NCBI GenBank assembly: GCA_035631655.1
Contig: DASQIH010000170.1
Span: forward strand, 1-64,000
Direction of reading: 5' to 3'
DNA: 64,000 bases
Source: Gp1-AA122 sp035631655
GTDB taxonomy: Bacteria > Acidobacteriota > Terriglobia > Terriglobales > Acidobacteriaceae
This document shows positions 18,317-26,633 of this stretch, one piece after another (position 1 is the first letter of the stretch; each line of letters starts with the position of its first letter). The notes under the pieces were generated by a model, which was not told the DNA's origin, did no database searches, and worked only from the letters and a program-made list of their open reading frames with translations. The position numbers and the translations under genes are program-made.

Positions 18317-19594
18317 ATGGTCGAAGACATCAGGCACATCAAGCGCCAGGTACTGCCCAACGGTCTCACCGTGATTACGGAGGAGATGCAGCATATTCGC
18401 TCCATCTCCGTCGGCATTTGGGTGAAGACTGGTTCGCGCGATGAGGACCCGCAGTGGAATGGAATCTCTCATTTCATCGAGCACATGGTCTTCAAAGGCA
18501 CCAAGCACCGCACCGCCGAGGACATCGCCCGCCAGGTTGACTCTATCGGCGGCAACATGGACGCCTTTACCGCCAAGGAATGCATCTGCTTCAACGTTAA
18601 AGTTCTGGACGAGCACCTGCCCATCGCCATGGACGTGCTCAGCGACCTGGTGCTCAACCCGGTATTCGAGATCAAAGATATCGGCCGGGAACGTGGAGTG
18701 ATCCTCGAAGAAATCAAGATGGACGAGGATAATCCCGACTACCTGGTCCACGAGATTTTTACCCAGAACTTCTGGAAAGATCATCCGCTAGGCAAGCCGA
18801 TTCTTGGCACCAAAGAAACGGTACGGAAATTTGACCAGTCGGTGGTCTTCGATTCCTATAGCCAGCGCTTCAATCCGGGAAATCTGATCATCGCCGCTGC
18901 GGGAAATCTCAATCATCAGCGCTTCGTGGATCTGGTGATCGAGCACTTCCAGCACATGAAACCGTCGAAGAATGGTTATCACAGCCAGGCCCCGAAAGTT
19001 TTCCCGCGCATCATCATGCGCAATAAGAAGGCCCTCGAGCAGGTGCAGATTTGTATCGGTGTACCATGCCATCCCATTGCCCATGAAAAGCGGTATGCCT
19101 CTTACATTCTCAATACGGTCTTGGGCGGCGGAATGAGTTCGCGGCTGTTCCAGAATATCCGCGAGCGGCAGGGATTGGTTTATGCGATTTATAGCGATCT
19201 GAATCCGTATCGTGATACCGGTTGTCTTGGGGTTTACGCCGGCACCTCGCGAGAATCGGCTTCGCGCGTGGTCGAATCAGTGATCAACGAATTTCGCAAT
19301 CTGAAGGCAGCGCCGGTGCCCGAGGAAGAGCTTCGCCGGTGCAAAGACCAGCTGAAGGGCAGTTTGATGCTGTCGCTGGAATCGAGTACGGCGCGCATGT
19401 CGAACCTGGCGCGGCAGGAGATGTACTTCGATCGCTTCTACAGCCTGGACGAACTGATTGAGCGCGTCGAGGAGGTTACAGCCGAAGATCTTCAGGGCCT
19501 GGCCAATGACTTCTTCCGCACGGAAAACATCGCGGTCACCGTTCTCGGCAACCTGAACGGCCTCAAACTGACCCGCGAACAATTGGCCTGCTGA
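18317..19594 (+). CDS. M16 (insulinase/MPP-like) zinc peptidase
   Basis: A 425-residue processing-peptidase family protein. The inverted zinc motif HxxEH is at H52-F-I-E55-H56 (GISHFIEHMVFKGT), with the third ligand Glu in RGVILEEIKMDEDN. The C-terminal lobe has GGGMSSRLFQNIRERQGLVY, the conserved substrate-binding R/Y segment of the PqqL/MPP-beta branch. It has no signal peptide and is predicted cytoplasmic. It degrades peptides; the substrate is unknown. Convergent with the YwiC-like gene. Confidence 0.92.
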   Translation: MVEDIRHIKRQVLPNGLTVITEEMQHIRSISVGIWVKTGSRDEDPQWNGISHFIEHMVFKGTKHRTAEDIARQVDSIGGNMDAFTAKECICFNVKVLDEHLPIAMDVLSDLVLNPVFEIKDIGRERGVILEEIKMDEDNPDYLVHEIFTQNFWKDHPLGKPILGTKETVRKFDQSVVFDSYSQRFNPGNLIIAAAGNLNHQRFVDLVIEHFQHMKPSKNGYHSQAPKVFPRIIMRNKKALEQVQICIGVPCHPIAHEKRYASYILNTVLGGGMSSRLFQNIRERQGLVYAIYSDLNPYRDTGCLGVYAGTSRESASRVVESVINEFRNLKAAPVPEEELRRCKDQLKGSLMLSLESSTARMSNLARQEMYFDRFYSLDELIERVEEVTAEDLQGLANDFFRTENIAVTVLGNLNGLKLTREQLAC

Positions 19595-19621
19595 ACAATC
19601 CGCACAATATAAATAGGCTGT

Positions 19622-20476
19622 TTAGTGAGCGTGGCGGAATCCGCCTACGAGGAGGATTCCGAAGGCGAGGGCGTGCGCCAGTTCCGTCCAGCCCAGACGG
19701 CGCACGGCAAGCGGTCGAGGCTTTTGCCCGAACCAGACACTGCCACGGAAGATGACGGGCACAAATGCGATCACAGCCAAGCCCGGCAAGAGACGATAAT
19801 AGACTGCCAGTCCAAGCAATATGGCCATTCCGAACTGCCGCAGCAGGAAGATCCGACCACGCTCTAGCTTTTGCTTCCATCCCACAGCGCGGGCGGCGTG
19901 AATGCGGAGTTGTACGAAATGGATCTGATCGCCGGCAAATAGCCAGTTGGCAAGCCACAAGGCGGCAGCTTGCAAATCGAAATGCCCGGTCATGACGTAA
20001 TATGCAGCGGGCGCGCTGTAAGTTAATCCCAGCGCGCCCACCACCTGCGCCGACATTCGCAAATTCCGTGCGAGCTGCTTCAAAAGCGCTTGCCCGACAA
20101 ACGCGAGAACGGCAATCGCGCCTAACAGGACAAACATCACAGTATTGAGTTCCCGCAGGAGCGCAGTCAGGGAGAGGATGGACACGCTCGCCAACCACAA
20201 GATTGTCTGCAGAACAATCCGGCGCTCCGCTTCGGTCTGAGCGCGCATAGGGCTGGTGTGGAGCAGACTTTCGACAGGTGTCCTCAACCAGAACAGAACA
20301 AGCGCGAAGGCGATGAACAGGACAAGCGGGAAGATGCGGCCATCATTCAGTAGTCCGAGACCTGCTCCGGTAGCAAGCGGAACCAGCAGCATCCCCCAGG
20401 CCCCGTGCTCGCGCGGCACGATGAGAGCACGCACGCGCTGGACTTGAATCGCATTTGTTTGAGTTGCGGTTGCCAT
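19622..20476 (-). CDS. YwiC-like integral membrane protein
   Basis: A 284-residue protein with eight or so TM helices. The N-terminal motif VPREHGAWGMLLVPLATGAG is the signature of the YwiC-like family. In Bacillus subtilis ywiC lies in the narK-fnr anaerobic-respiration region, and here it sits beside a haem-related radical SAM enzyme and multihaem cytochromes. The parallel context suggests an anaerobic-respiration role, but the biochemical function is unknown. It begins 30 bp after the stop of the radical-SAM gene, so it probably shares its transcript. Confidence 0.8.
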   Translation of the reverse strand: MATATQTNAIQVQRVRALIVPREHGAWGMLLVPLATGAGLGLLNDGRIFPLVLFIAFALVLFWLRTPVESLLHTSPMRAQTEAERRIVLQTILWLASVSILSLTALLRELNTVMFVLLGAIAVLAFVGQALLKQLARNLRMSAQVVGALGLTYSAPAAYYVMTGHFDLQAAALWLANWLFAGDQIHFVQLRIHAARAVGWKQKLERGRIFLLRQFGMAILLGLAVYYRLLPGLAVIAFVPVIFRGSVWFGQKPRPLAVRRLGWTELAHALAFGILLVGGFRHAH

Positions 20477-20506
20477 CCTTCCACCGTTCCCGTGCGCCGC
20501 CTGGCC

Positions 20507-21754
20507 TCAGCCTGGAACCTTTGTCTTCGGCTTCAGCTCAGCCATCTTGGGCTGGTAGACACAGAACGGCTCTTCATCCAGGTAGTCGCCGGTGGCGGCA
20601 TACGCTCTCGCGCGGCAGCCCATGCAGACATTGCGGAACTCGCAGCAACCGCATTTCCCTTTCAGGTTGTCGGTCTCGCGCAACTGCTGGAAAACTTCGG
20701 CATGCTCCCAGATCTCGGTGAACGTCTGCTTGCGGAGATCGCCCGCGAGCACCGGCAGGTACCCACACGGAAAAACTTCGCCTTCGTGGGAGATAAAACA
20801 AACGCCTGTCCCGGCCAGACAGCCCTTGGTCACTGCGTTCATGTCGTGAGGATGACCGCCACCATGACTGACGGCGGGCTTCGCGCTCTGTGGCTTCAGG
20901 AGAATCCCAGTCGAACCGGGCATCATCATGTCGGAGGGGCCGATGGCGGTTGGGTCATAAACCGCCGTCTTCGATCTGGCAGCAGCTTCGGCAGAGCGGC
21001 GCTCCGCAACTCTTCTTTGACGAACCACGCGGAAGTAATGGGGCGCGCAGGTGGCTTTCAGCTCGATGCCGCCCTCCAGAGACTGGTCATAGAACCAATT
21101 CAACATCTCTTCGTATTCCTCCGGCGGAACCATCTGCTCGGCGGCGATATCCAAGCCACAGCCCACGGGGACAAGCAGGAAGGTGTGCAGCGCGTCAGCC
21201 CCCAGCGATTTCGCCAGCTCGAGTACTTGCGGCAACTGCCGAGCGTTGTGACGCGCGATGGTCATGTTGATCTGGACCGACATGCCCAAGGTCTTGAGGT
21301 TGCGCAGGCCGTACACGGCCGCATCGAATGCACCTGGGATACCGCGGAAAGTATCGTGGATGAGGGAGTCGGCGCCGTCGAGGCTGATCGAGACGCGCTT
21401 CACGCCAGAATCCACGATCATGCGCGCCACTTCCTTGGTGACGAGAGTTCCGTTGGTCGCCAGCGCCACCCGCAGGCCTTTATCTGTAGCGTAGCCGGCC
21501 AACTGAAAAATGTCAGAGCGATAAAGCGGCTCTCCGCCGCTGAGCACAAGAATGGGATTCGCGGCGGCCGCGATCTGATCGATGATCCCCAGGGCGGTCT
21601 TGGTGGAAAGGTCGGAAGGCGAACTGAGTTCGGTAGCGCTGGCGCGGCAATGAATGCAGCGGAGATTGCAGCCCTTGGTGACTTCCCAGAAGATCAGCCG
21701 GGCCTTGTTGTCGGGTGCTTGTACCTGCTGTCCGTTGCCGTTACCCGTGGTCAT
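20507..21754 (-). CDS. Radical SAM/SPASM protein, AhbC/AhbD/NirJ-like (haem biosynthesis type)
   Basis: About 415 residues. ATG 21754 was chosen because AGGAGG lies 8 nt upstream; the frame is open to 21871. The radical-SAM cluster motif is TKGCNLRCIHCRAS (C-x3-C-x2-C), followed by LSGGEPLYRSDIF and RVSISLDGADSLIHD. The C-terminal SPASM-like motif CGCCEFRNVCMGCRARAYAA resembles AhbC/AhbD (sirohaem route to haem) and NirJ (haem d1). Which reaction it does cannot be settled by eye. Lying next to genes for 39 haem-binding motifs, it may supply or modify haem. A pair of CRP-type sites lies 80-118 bp upstream. Confidence 0.8.
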   Translation of the reverse strand: MTTGNGNGQQVQAPDNKARLIFWEVTKGCNLRCIHCRASATELSSPSDLSTKTALGIIDQIAAAANPILVLSGGEPLYRSDIFQLAGYATDKGLRVALATNGTLVTKEVARMIVDSGVKRVSISLDGADSLIHDTFRGIPGAFDAAVYGLRNLKTLGMSVQINMTIARHNARQLPQVLELAKSLGADALHTFLLVPVGCGLDIAAEQMVPPEEYEEMLNWFYDQSLEGGIELKATCAPHYFRVVRQRRVAERRSAEAAARSKTAVYDPTAIGPSDMMMPGSTGILLKPQSAKPAVSHGGGHPHDMNAVTKGCLAGTGVCFISHEGEVFPCGYLPVLAGDLRKQTFTEIWEHAEVFQQLRETDNLKGKCGCCEFRNVCMGCRARAYAATGDYLDEEPFCVYQPKMAELKPKTKVPG

Positions 21755-21834
21755 CGCGCGGCCTCCTTCTTCGCTTGAAGCCAGAACCAGTACGAGTCCT
21801 GGAAGCAAGCTTAGAGAAGGCTGTACATGCAGGC

Positions 21835-21872
21835 CGTGATACATGTCACCTGCAAAAGTGACGTGCGTCACC
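21835..21872. promoter_or_regulatory. Tandem CRP-type operator pair A, 22-bp spacing
   Basis: GTGA-TACATG-TCAC (21836-21849) and GTGA-CGTGCG-TCAC (21858-21871). Both half-site sets are perfect and the centres are 22 bp apart. The pair lies in the 144-bp gap upstream of the radical-SAM gene. The match is to the CRP-type half-site GTGA, not the FNR TTGAT. Confidence 0.75.
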
Positions 21873-21898
21873 CACTTAAGTTGCTGCGGGAAGAGGCC

Positions 21899-23437
21899 TT
21901 ACGGTCCGACTCCTCCGGTGTGGCAGTCGCTGCAGTTCACGGCCATCAGGTCGCCCAGATCAACGGGGTGCTTGAAGGGTATGCCCTCGGCGGTAACAGG
22001 AATGGCCTCGCCCTCCTGCTGGCTCAGGACAGTGTGGCAGGTGTCGCAGTCCTTCCTGATGACCTTTCCATCCGGGCTGACGTGCTGGCCATCATGACAG
22101 CGAAAGCATCCCAGAAAATAGAAGTGGCCAATATTGTTGTTGTGTGTTCTCCAGTCCAGTTTCATTTCCGGAAACGTCGTGCTGCGATAGATGCGCTGCA
22201 ACTCCGCAATCGCATTGCGGATCTCGATCTCCTTGGTCTTTTCCAGATTGGGATACTTGCTGGAATAGAACTTGTGCACCTCGGTAGCGATGCCGTCCAT
22301 GGCCTCGTCGGTGGTCTTGTATGTATTCGTGAGTGCCGATACCGAAGTCTGCTTGATGAAAGGCAAAGAAACATCAATTCGGCGCGCTAGGAGAGCCTGA
22401 TCTACGGCCTGGTCCGGCGGCACGTAGATGTGGGTCGGGCGGTTATGACAGTCCACGCAATCCATGCGGCGCTTAGGAGCTTTTTCAATCTGCTCCTTGG
22501 TGAGGGTTGAATCCTTGGCAAAATATTCTGTCACTCGTCCCTGCAAGTCCTTGACATGAATATAAGCAATGGTCTGGCGCTTCTCGTCGGTGGCAACGTA
22601 GTCAATCTGATTACTGATATTCATGTGCCAGTGAATGCCGGAAGGCGAACCGGTAGTGGGATCGCCGCCGCCGGTTTTGATGAGTATGCGAATCTGGCGA
22701 AAAGTGTTCTTCTCGTCGCTGGCATAGTGGGTGAACACCTTGAGCTGGGCGCCGTAGAACTTTCGTGGCCAGTGACACTGCTCGCAGGTCTCCTGCGCGG
22801 GACGCAGGTTATGAACAGGCGTCGGGATGGGCCGCGGAAATGTATTGAAAGCCGTGGCGATGACCTGGCGCGCCCCCGACAGCTTCGAGCGAACATACCA
22901 AGTCGCTCCGGCGCCGACGTGGCAGTCGACGCAAGCCACCCGTGCGTGTGGAGAAAGCTGGTAGGCAGTGTATTCCGGTTTCATCACGCTATGACAGAGC
23001 TGGCCGCAGAACTGCACCGAATCGGTGAACTCGTAAGCGCGATAGCTTCCAATCGCGCTCATCATCACGAACACAACCAAAAAGCTCAGGAAGAAGGCGA
23101 CGGCGCCACGCTGACCCGGGTCGCTGAAGTCAATGCGCAGATACCGAGGAGTTTCTCCAGGTTTTTGAGAAAGCCGTCGCCGCCGGTCAATCCAGACACC
23201 TATGGGAACCAGCAGAAGTCCCAAAATCAGGAAACCCGGGGCCACCATGTAGGCCAGAATGCCGACGTAGGCATTGGGGCGCTCCGACATCAGGTCAATC
23301 AGGAAAAGAAAGAGAATATTGACCAGACTGACCACCGCGAGCGCAAATCCAACCAGCGAAATCGGATTGCGCAACAGCTCGCGTATTCTTGAGAGCCCCG
23401 CAGCGCGTGCAGATCCGTCTGGCTGGTCAGCTGGCAT
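21899..23437 (-). CDS. NapC/NirT-like membrane-anchored heptahaem cytochrome c
   Basis: A 512-residue protein. Three TM helices occupy residues ~25-150 (SLVGFALAVVSLVNILFLFL, YMVAPGFLILGLLLVPIGVW, AVAFFLSFLVVFVMMSAIGS). The periplasmic part has six CxxCH motifs (CVDCH, CEQCH, CVDCH, CFRCH, CDTCH, CSDCH). The first site is FCGQLCHSVM, a C-x3-CH where NapC/NrfH proteins have CxxCHxM. The following YTAYQLSPHARVACVDCHVG matches the NapC/NirT haem-2 region. Likely a quinol-oxidising or electron-relay subunit. GAGGAGA precedes the start. It is the last cytochrome gene of the run. Confidence 0.88.
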   Translation of the reverse strand: MPADQPDGSARAAGLSRIRELLRNPISLVGFALAVVSLVNILFLFLIDLMSERPNAYVGILAYMVAPGFLILGLLLVPIGVWIDRRRRLSQKPGETPRYLRIDFSDPGQRGAVAFFLSFLVVFVMMSAIGSYRAYEFTDSVQFCGQLCHSVMKPEYTAYQLSPHARVACVDCHVGAGATWYVRSKLSGARQVIATAFNTFPRPIPTPVHNLRPAQETCEQCHWPRKFYGAQLKVFTHYASDEKNTFRQIRILIKTGGGDPTTGSPSGIHWHMNISNQIDYVATDEKRQTIAYIHVKDLQGRVTEYFAKDSTLTKEQIEKAPKRRMDCVDCHNRPTHIYVPPDQAVDQALLARRIDVSLPFIKQTSVSALTNTYKTTDEAMDGIATEVHKFYSSKYPNLEKTKEIEIRNAIAELQRIYRSTTFPEMKLDWRTHNNNIGHFYFLGCFRCHDGQHVSPDGKVIRKDCDTCHTVLSQQEGEAIPVTAEGIPFKHPVDLGDLMAVNCSDCHTGGVGP

Positions 23438-23457
23438 CGCTCATCTCCTCGGTGGAT

Positions 23458-23475
23458 TTTCCGTGACCACGGAAA
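23458..23475. promoter_or_regulatory. 8-bp inverted repeat upstream of the heptahaem gene
   Basis: TTTCCGTG-AC-CACGGAAA is a perfect palindrome 21-38 bp before ATG 23437, in the 154-bp gap after the 13-haem gene. It could be a regulator site or an RNA stem separating the two genes. It does not match GTGA-N6-TCAC. Confidence 0.45.
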
Positions 23476-23591
23476 GTCATCTTACAGGAAAGCTCTTAGC
23501 AGTTATTTTTAGACAGCAAATCCGCCCCACCTTACCGCAACGAAACAGCTTAGCAATTTTGTCTAAGGGTTCCCCGCCGGCAACCCCACAA

Positions 23592-25697
23592 TCATTTATG
23601 CTGCATTTCCTCAGCGGGTTCGGCCTTATTCTCTTCTGCGCCAGCTTCGGCGGCGTCAGCCTCGATGGATTCCTCCCCTGCCTCGGCGCGTGCGGCTTCG
23701 AGTAACGTTTCCGTGTCCAGGGCGTGCTCTTCGCGATAATGCTCGAAGGACATTTTCCCATCCCACCACGTCCAACTCATGGGGTAAACATCGGGATCGA
23801 AGAACACCTGATAAAAGTGCCAGACCACGATAGCCAGCGTGGCCAGAACCGCTTCGTAGAAGTGGATAGCGGTTGCGATGTCGAGCCACCAGCGCGGCAG
23901 CAGGTTGCCAAAGGAAACCTTGGCCCACAACATGATTCCCGTGCTCGCCATCACGATCAAGCCCCACACCAGGGCCCAGTATTCGGCCTTTTCCGCATAG
24001 TTGAAGCGGGGAAATTCGGGCTTATTCGGTCCCAGGCCCAGGTAATAACGCAGCGTGCCCCAGACGTCCGTGGCATCCTTGGGAACGGGAATGAAATCGC
24101 GGAATAGGCGGCGTCCATCGCGGGTCACGATCAGATACACGAGGTGGTAAACGCCCACGCTGATCAGGATGACTCCTGCGACGCGATGCGTGATGCTGCG
24201 GACTCTTTCGCCCAGAGACAGTAGCGAGGCTAACCAGGAGTCTGGATACTTCAGCGCAAAACCTGTAAGCACCAGTATGATGAAGCTGACAAGCAGCACG
24301 ATGTGCTGGACGCGCTGGTTATTGCTCATGCGGGTCACAGGGCGATGCTGCGCCTGGCGGCGCAGGACCGCTTTCCGGCGCCATATGATGAAATTGTGCA
24401 CCAGCATGCCACCGATCACCGCCGCAATCATGCTGAGATAAAACTTCCGGATCCAGCGCACGGCCACGCTGCCCACATCGGCTGATAGAGGGGCGTCTAC
24501 GTGCACTTTGCCGACTATGAATTTCTCGCCTATGCCAGGGTGGCATTGTCCACAGGTCTTGACCAGATTTGCCCTGTTAATGGTCGAGCGTGGATCGCTC
24601 GACGGCAGGATATTGTGCACGCCGTGGCAGCTCGCGCAGTTGGCCACAATGTGGGAACCGAGTTTCGAGGCCAGCCCATGATAGCTTTGCAAGTAAGTCG
24701 TAGCACGCGAGCCGGCAATTCCCAATTCCTGGGATAAGCGAACGCCTTCATGACAGCGCGCACATGTGACCCGGGCCAGGTTCACCGCCGAGACAGAAGA
24801 TTTGGGATCGATGTGCGACTTAATGGAGTGAATCCCGTGGCAATCCGTGCAGACTGGCGCCTGCCAGTTGCCGCGGGCGATGGCTTGGCCATGGATGCTC
24901 TGGGCGAACTGCTCTTGCACTGAGCTGTGGCACGTCGCGCAAGTCTTCGGCACGCTGAATTTGAAGATGGACGAATTCGGATCCTTGGCGGTCAGGATCT
25001 CGTGTACGCCATGGCAGTCTGTACAGACAGCCGCCCTCTGGGATCCGGCCGCAACCGCCCGACCGTGCACGCTCTCCTCGTACGAGAAAAAAGGCTGGGC
25101 GCTGTTCCCGCTGCGCTCCATCACCATCTTCTGGGCGTGGCAGGTGGCGCACGTGCGAGGAATATTGGTGTGATTCACCGGCGACTTGGGATCGCTCGAA
25201 GCCAGGATCTGATGCGGCGTGCCGTGGCAGGTCAGGCAGGTGGGCGTCTGGAGATCGCCATCTTCGCGGGCAACCGCGTGTACCCCACGCTGGAATTCAT
25301 GAACGGCATCCGCATGGCAGGTGGTGCACTGCTCGGGAGCGACACTTGCTGCGCGCTGCACTTCGTGGGCCGGACCGTGACAACCTACACATGCGTTTCT
25401 ACCGAGGGCAGAATGTGCGCTCTTGGGTACCTGATGCGCGGGCTCGTCGTGACACGAAGCACAAGTCACCCGCGGCATCGGCTTCGGATGGGGATACTCC
25501 TTCACACCTTCGTGGCAAGCGGTGCAGCCTAGTTCGCCATGCACGCTGGCCTGATGCTTGACGGCATTCACGTAAAGACTGCGGCCCGACTCGGACTTCA
25601 TGCCCTTCTCGCCGTGGCAAGCCAGGCATTCCTGGTTGGCAGGCGCTTGCGGCGGCGCCACGGCCAGCAAGAGAGCGGCGACTAGCGTTATGAACAT
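23592..25697 (-). CDS. Fused 13-haem cytochrome c / membrane cytochrome b protein
   Basis: About 701 residues from ATG 25697, where a signal peptide (FITLVAALLLAVAPPQAPA) begins directly; upstream codons are read-through. The N-terminal ~430 residues carry 13 CxxCH motifs, many in the doubled-CxxCH form (for example VCTDCHGVHEI, TCATCHSSVQEQFAQSIHG). The C-terminal ~230 residues are a four-helix cytochrome b561/formate-dehydrogenase-gamma-like domain with His in TM segments (VQHIVLLVSFIILVLTGFAL, GVILISVGVYHLVYLIV). The tail is very acidic and Ala/Glu-rich. It would join the quinone pool directly to a periplasmic haem wire. Confidence 0.88.
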   Translation of the reverse strand: MFITLVAALLLAVAPPQAPANQECLACHGEKGMKSESGRSLYVNAVKHQASVHGELGCTACHEGVKEYPHPKPMPRVTCASCHDEPAHQVPKSAHSALGRNACVGCHGPAHEVQRAASVAPEQCTTCHADAVHEFQRGVHAVAREDGDLQTPTCLTCHGTPHQILASSDPKSPVNHTNIPRTCATCHAQKMVMERSGNSAQPFFSYEESVHGRAVAAGSQRAAVCTDCHGVHEILTAKDPNSSIFKFSVPKTCATCHSSVQEQFAQSIHGQAIARGNWQAPVCTDCHGIHSIKSHIDPKSSVSAVNLARVTCARCHEGVRLSQELGIAGSRATTYLQSYHGLASKLGSHIVANCASCHGVHNILPSSDPRSTINRANLVKTCGQCHPGIGEKFIVGKVHVDAPLSADVGSVAVRWIRKFYLSMIAAVIGGMLVHNFIIWRRKAVLRRQAQHRPVTRMSNNQRVQHIVLLVSFIILVLTGFALKYPDSWLASLLSLGERVRSITHRVAGVILISVGVYHLVYLIVTRDGRRLFRDFIPVPKDATDVWGTLRYYLGLGPNKPEFPRFNYAEKAEYWALVWGLIVMASTGIMLWAKVSFGNLLPRWWLDIATAIHFYEAVLATLAIVVWHFYQVFFDPDVYPMSWTWWDGKMSFEHYREEHALDTETLLEAARAEAGEESIEADAAEAGAEENKAEPAEEMQHK

Positions 25698-25732
25698 CCC
25701 AGAGTCCTTCCTTGCCGTTGCCGGCAATTCTG

Positions 25733-26632
25733 CTAACGGTACGCAAAGAGCATCGCGTAGATGATCCAGACCACGATGCTGAAGCCAATGCCGAGCGCAA
25801 TCCACGCGAACACCCGCATGGTCTTGACCACGATCGGGGGCTGCGGTTCCTCCAGGTGCGCTTCCAGTTGGCCGCTGGCGACCAGGGCTTCGTACTCCAG
25901 GGGCTTGTCCCGCTTGAGCTCCGCCAGGGGCACATGGCCGGTGAAAACCGTCGTGTCCATGGGAAATTTTTCTGGGCGGAGGTGCGTGTTGAAGAAGTGC
26001 ACCGTGAAGATGAAGCCGGTGGCGAGCAGCGCCTCGTCACTATGAATAATGGTGGCGACGTTGATGAATGAGCCCGGCAAAAAGCGGGTAAAGAAAATCG
26101 GGAACCACAGCGTCAGGCCGGTGCATCCGATGATGAATATTCCCCAGAACACCGCGAAGTAGTCGAACTTTTCCCAATAGGTCCAGCGCCCGTATTGCGG
26201 TCGTGGCCCGGCGCCCACGAACCATTTCATGGTCGCCACGAATTGTTTCAGGTCCTTCCTGGTGGGCAGCATGGTGTTGGGGCCCAAGAGGAGCTTGCGC
26301 CAGGAGCCGTACTCGTGCTTCTTAAGGCGATATAGATCGACGAGGTGGGTGATGAAAGTCCCAAACATCACCAGCGCGGCAGTGCGGTGGATGAATCCAG
26401 CAGTTTGAAATCCTCCCAGCAAGTGAGACAGGGTGGCAGCCCAGGGCGTGTAGGAAAATTTCAAGGACAACCCGGTGAGCGCCAGGCTCAAGAAACTGAC
26501 GATCATGCAGGCGTGTAACGTGCGCTGCAGGCGAGTAAAGCGCACAAACTCCCGCTCGGGATGCTTCCTCTCCACAACCTCGCGAGCAGTTAGTCGCTCT
26601 TCTGGCGCGCGAATTTCGACTTCTGTTGCCAT
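25733..26632 (-). CDS. Cytochrome b subunit (formate dehydrogenase-gamma/b561-like)
   Basis: A 299-residue membrane protein with at least five helices, for example LHACMIVSFLSLALTGLSLK, AALVMFGTFITHLVDLY, FAVFWGIFIIGCTGLTLWFP and the C-terminal VFAWIALGIGFSIVVWIIYA. His residues near the helices (TLHAC, FIHRT, TIIHSDE, TVHFFNTH) are candidate haem-b ligands. The start at 26632 lies 1 nt after the TAG of the 19-haem gene, so translation is coupled. Expected to exchange electrons between menaquinone and the adjacent multihaem proteins. The same domain type is fused to the next gene, so the operon carries two b modules. Confidence 0.88.
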   Translation of the reverse strand: MATEVEIRAPEERLTAREVVERKHPEREFVRFTRLQRTLHACMIVSFLSLALTGLSLKFSYTPWAATLSHLLGGFQTAGFIHRTAALVMFGTFITHLVDLYRLKKHEYGSWRKLLLGPNTMLPTRKDLKQFVATMKWFVGAGPRPQYGRWTYWEKFDYFAVFWGIFIIGCTGLTLWFPIFFTRFLPGSFINVATIIHSDEALLATGFIFTVHFFNTHLRPEKFPMDTTVFTGHVPLAELKRDKPLEYEALVASGQLEAHLEEPQPPIVVKTMRVFAWIALGIGFSIVVWIIYAMLFAYR

Positions 26633-26633
26633 C

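Noticed and set aside
20405..21778. 457-codon plus-strand ORF opposite the radical SAM gene
   Set aside because: Antisense shadow; the minus-strand frame has clear radical-SAM and SPASM motifs and a ribosome-binding site.
23458..23475. GTGA inside the TTTCCGTG-AC-CACGGAAA palindrome as a CRP-type box
   Set aside because: The position of the second half reads AAAG, not TCAC; kept only as a generic inverted repeat.
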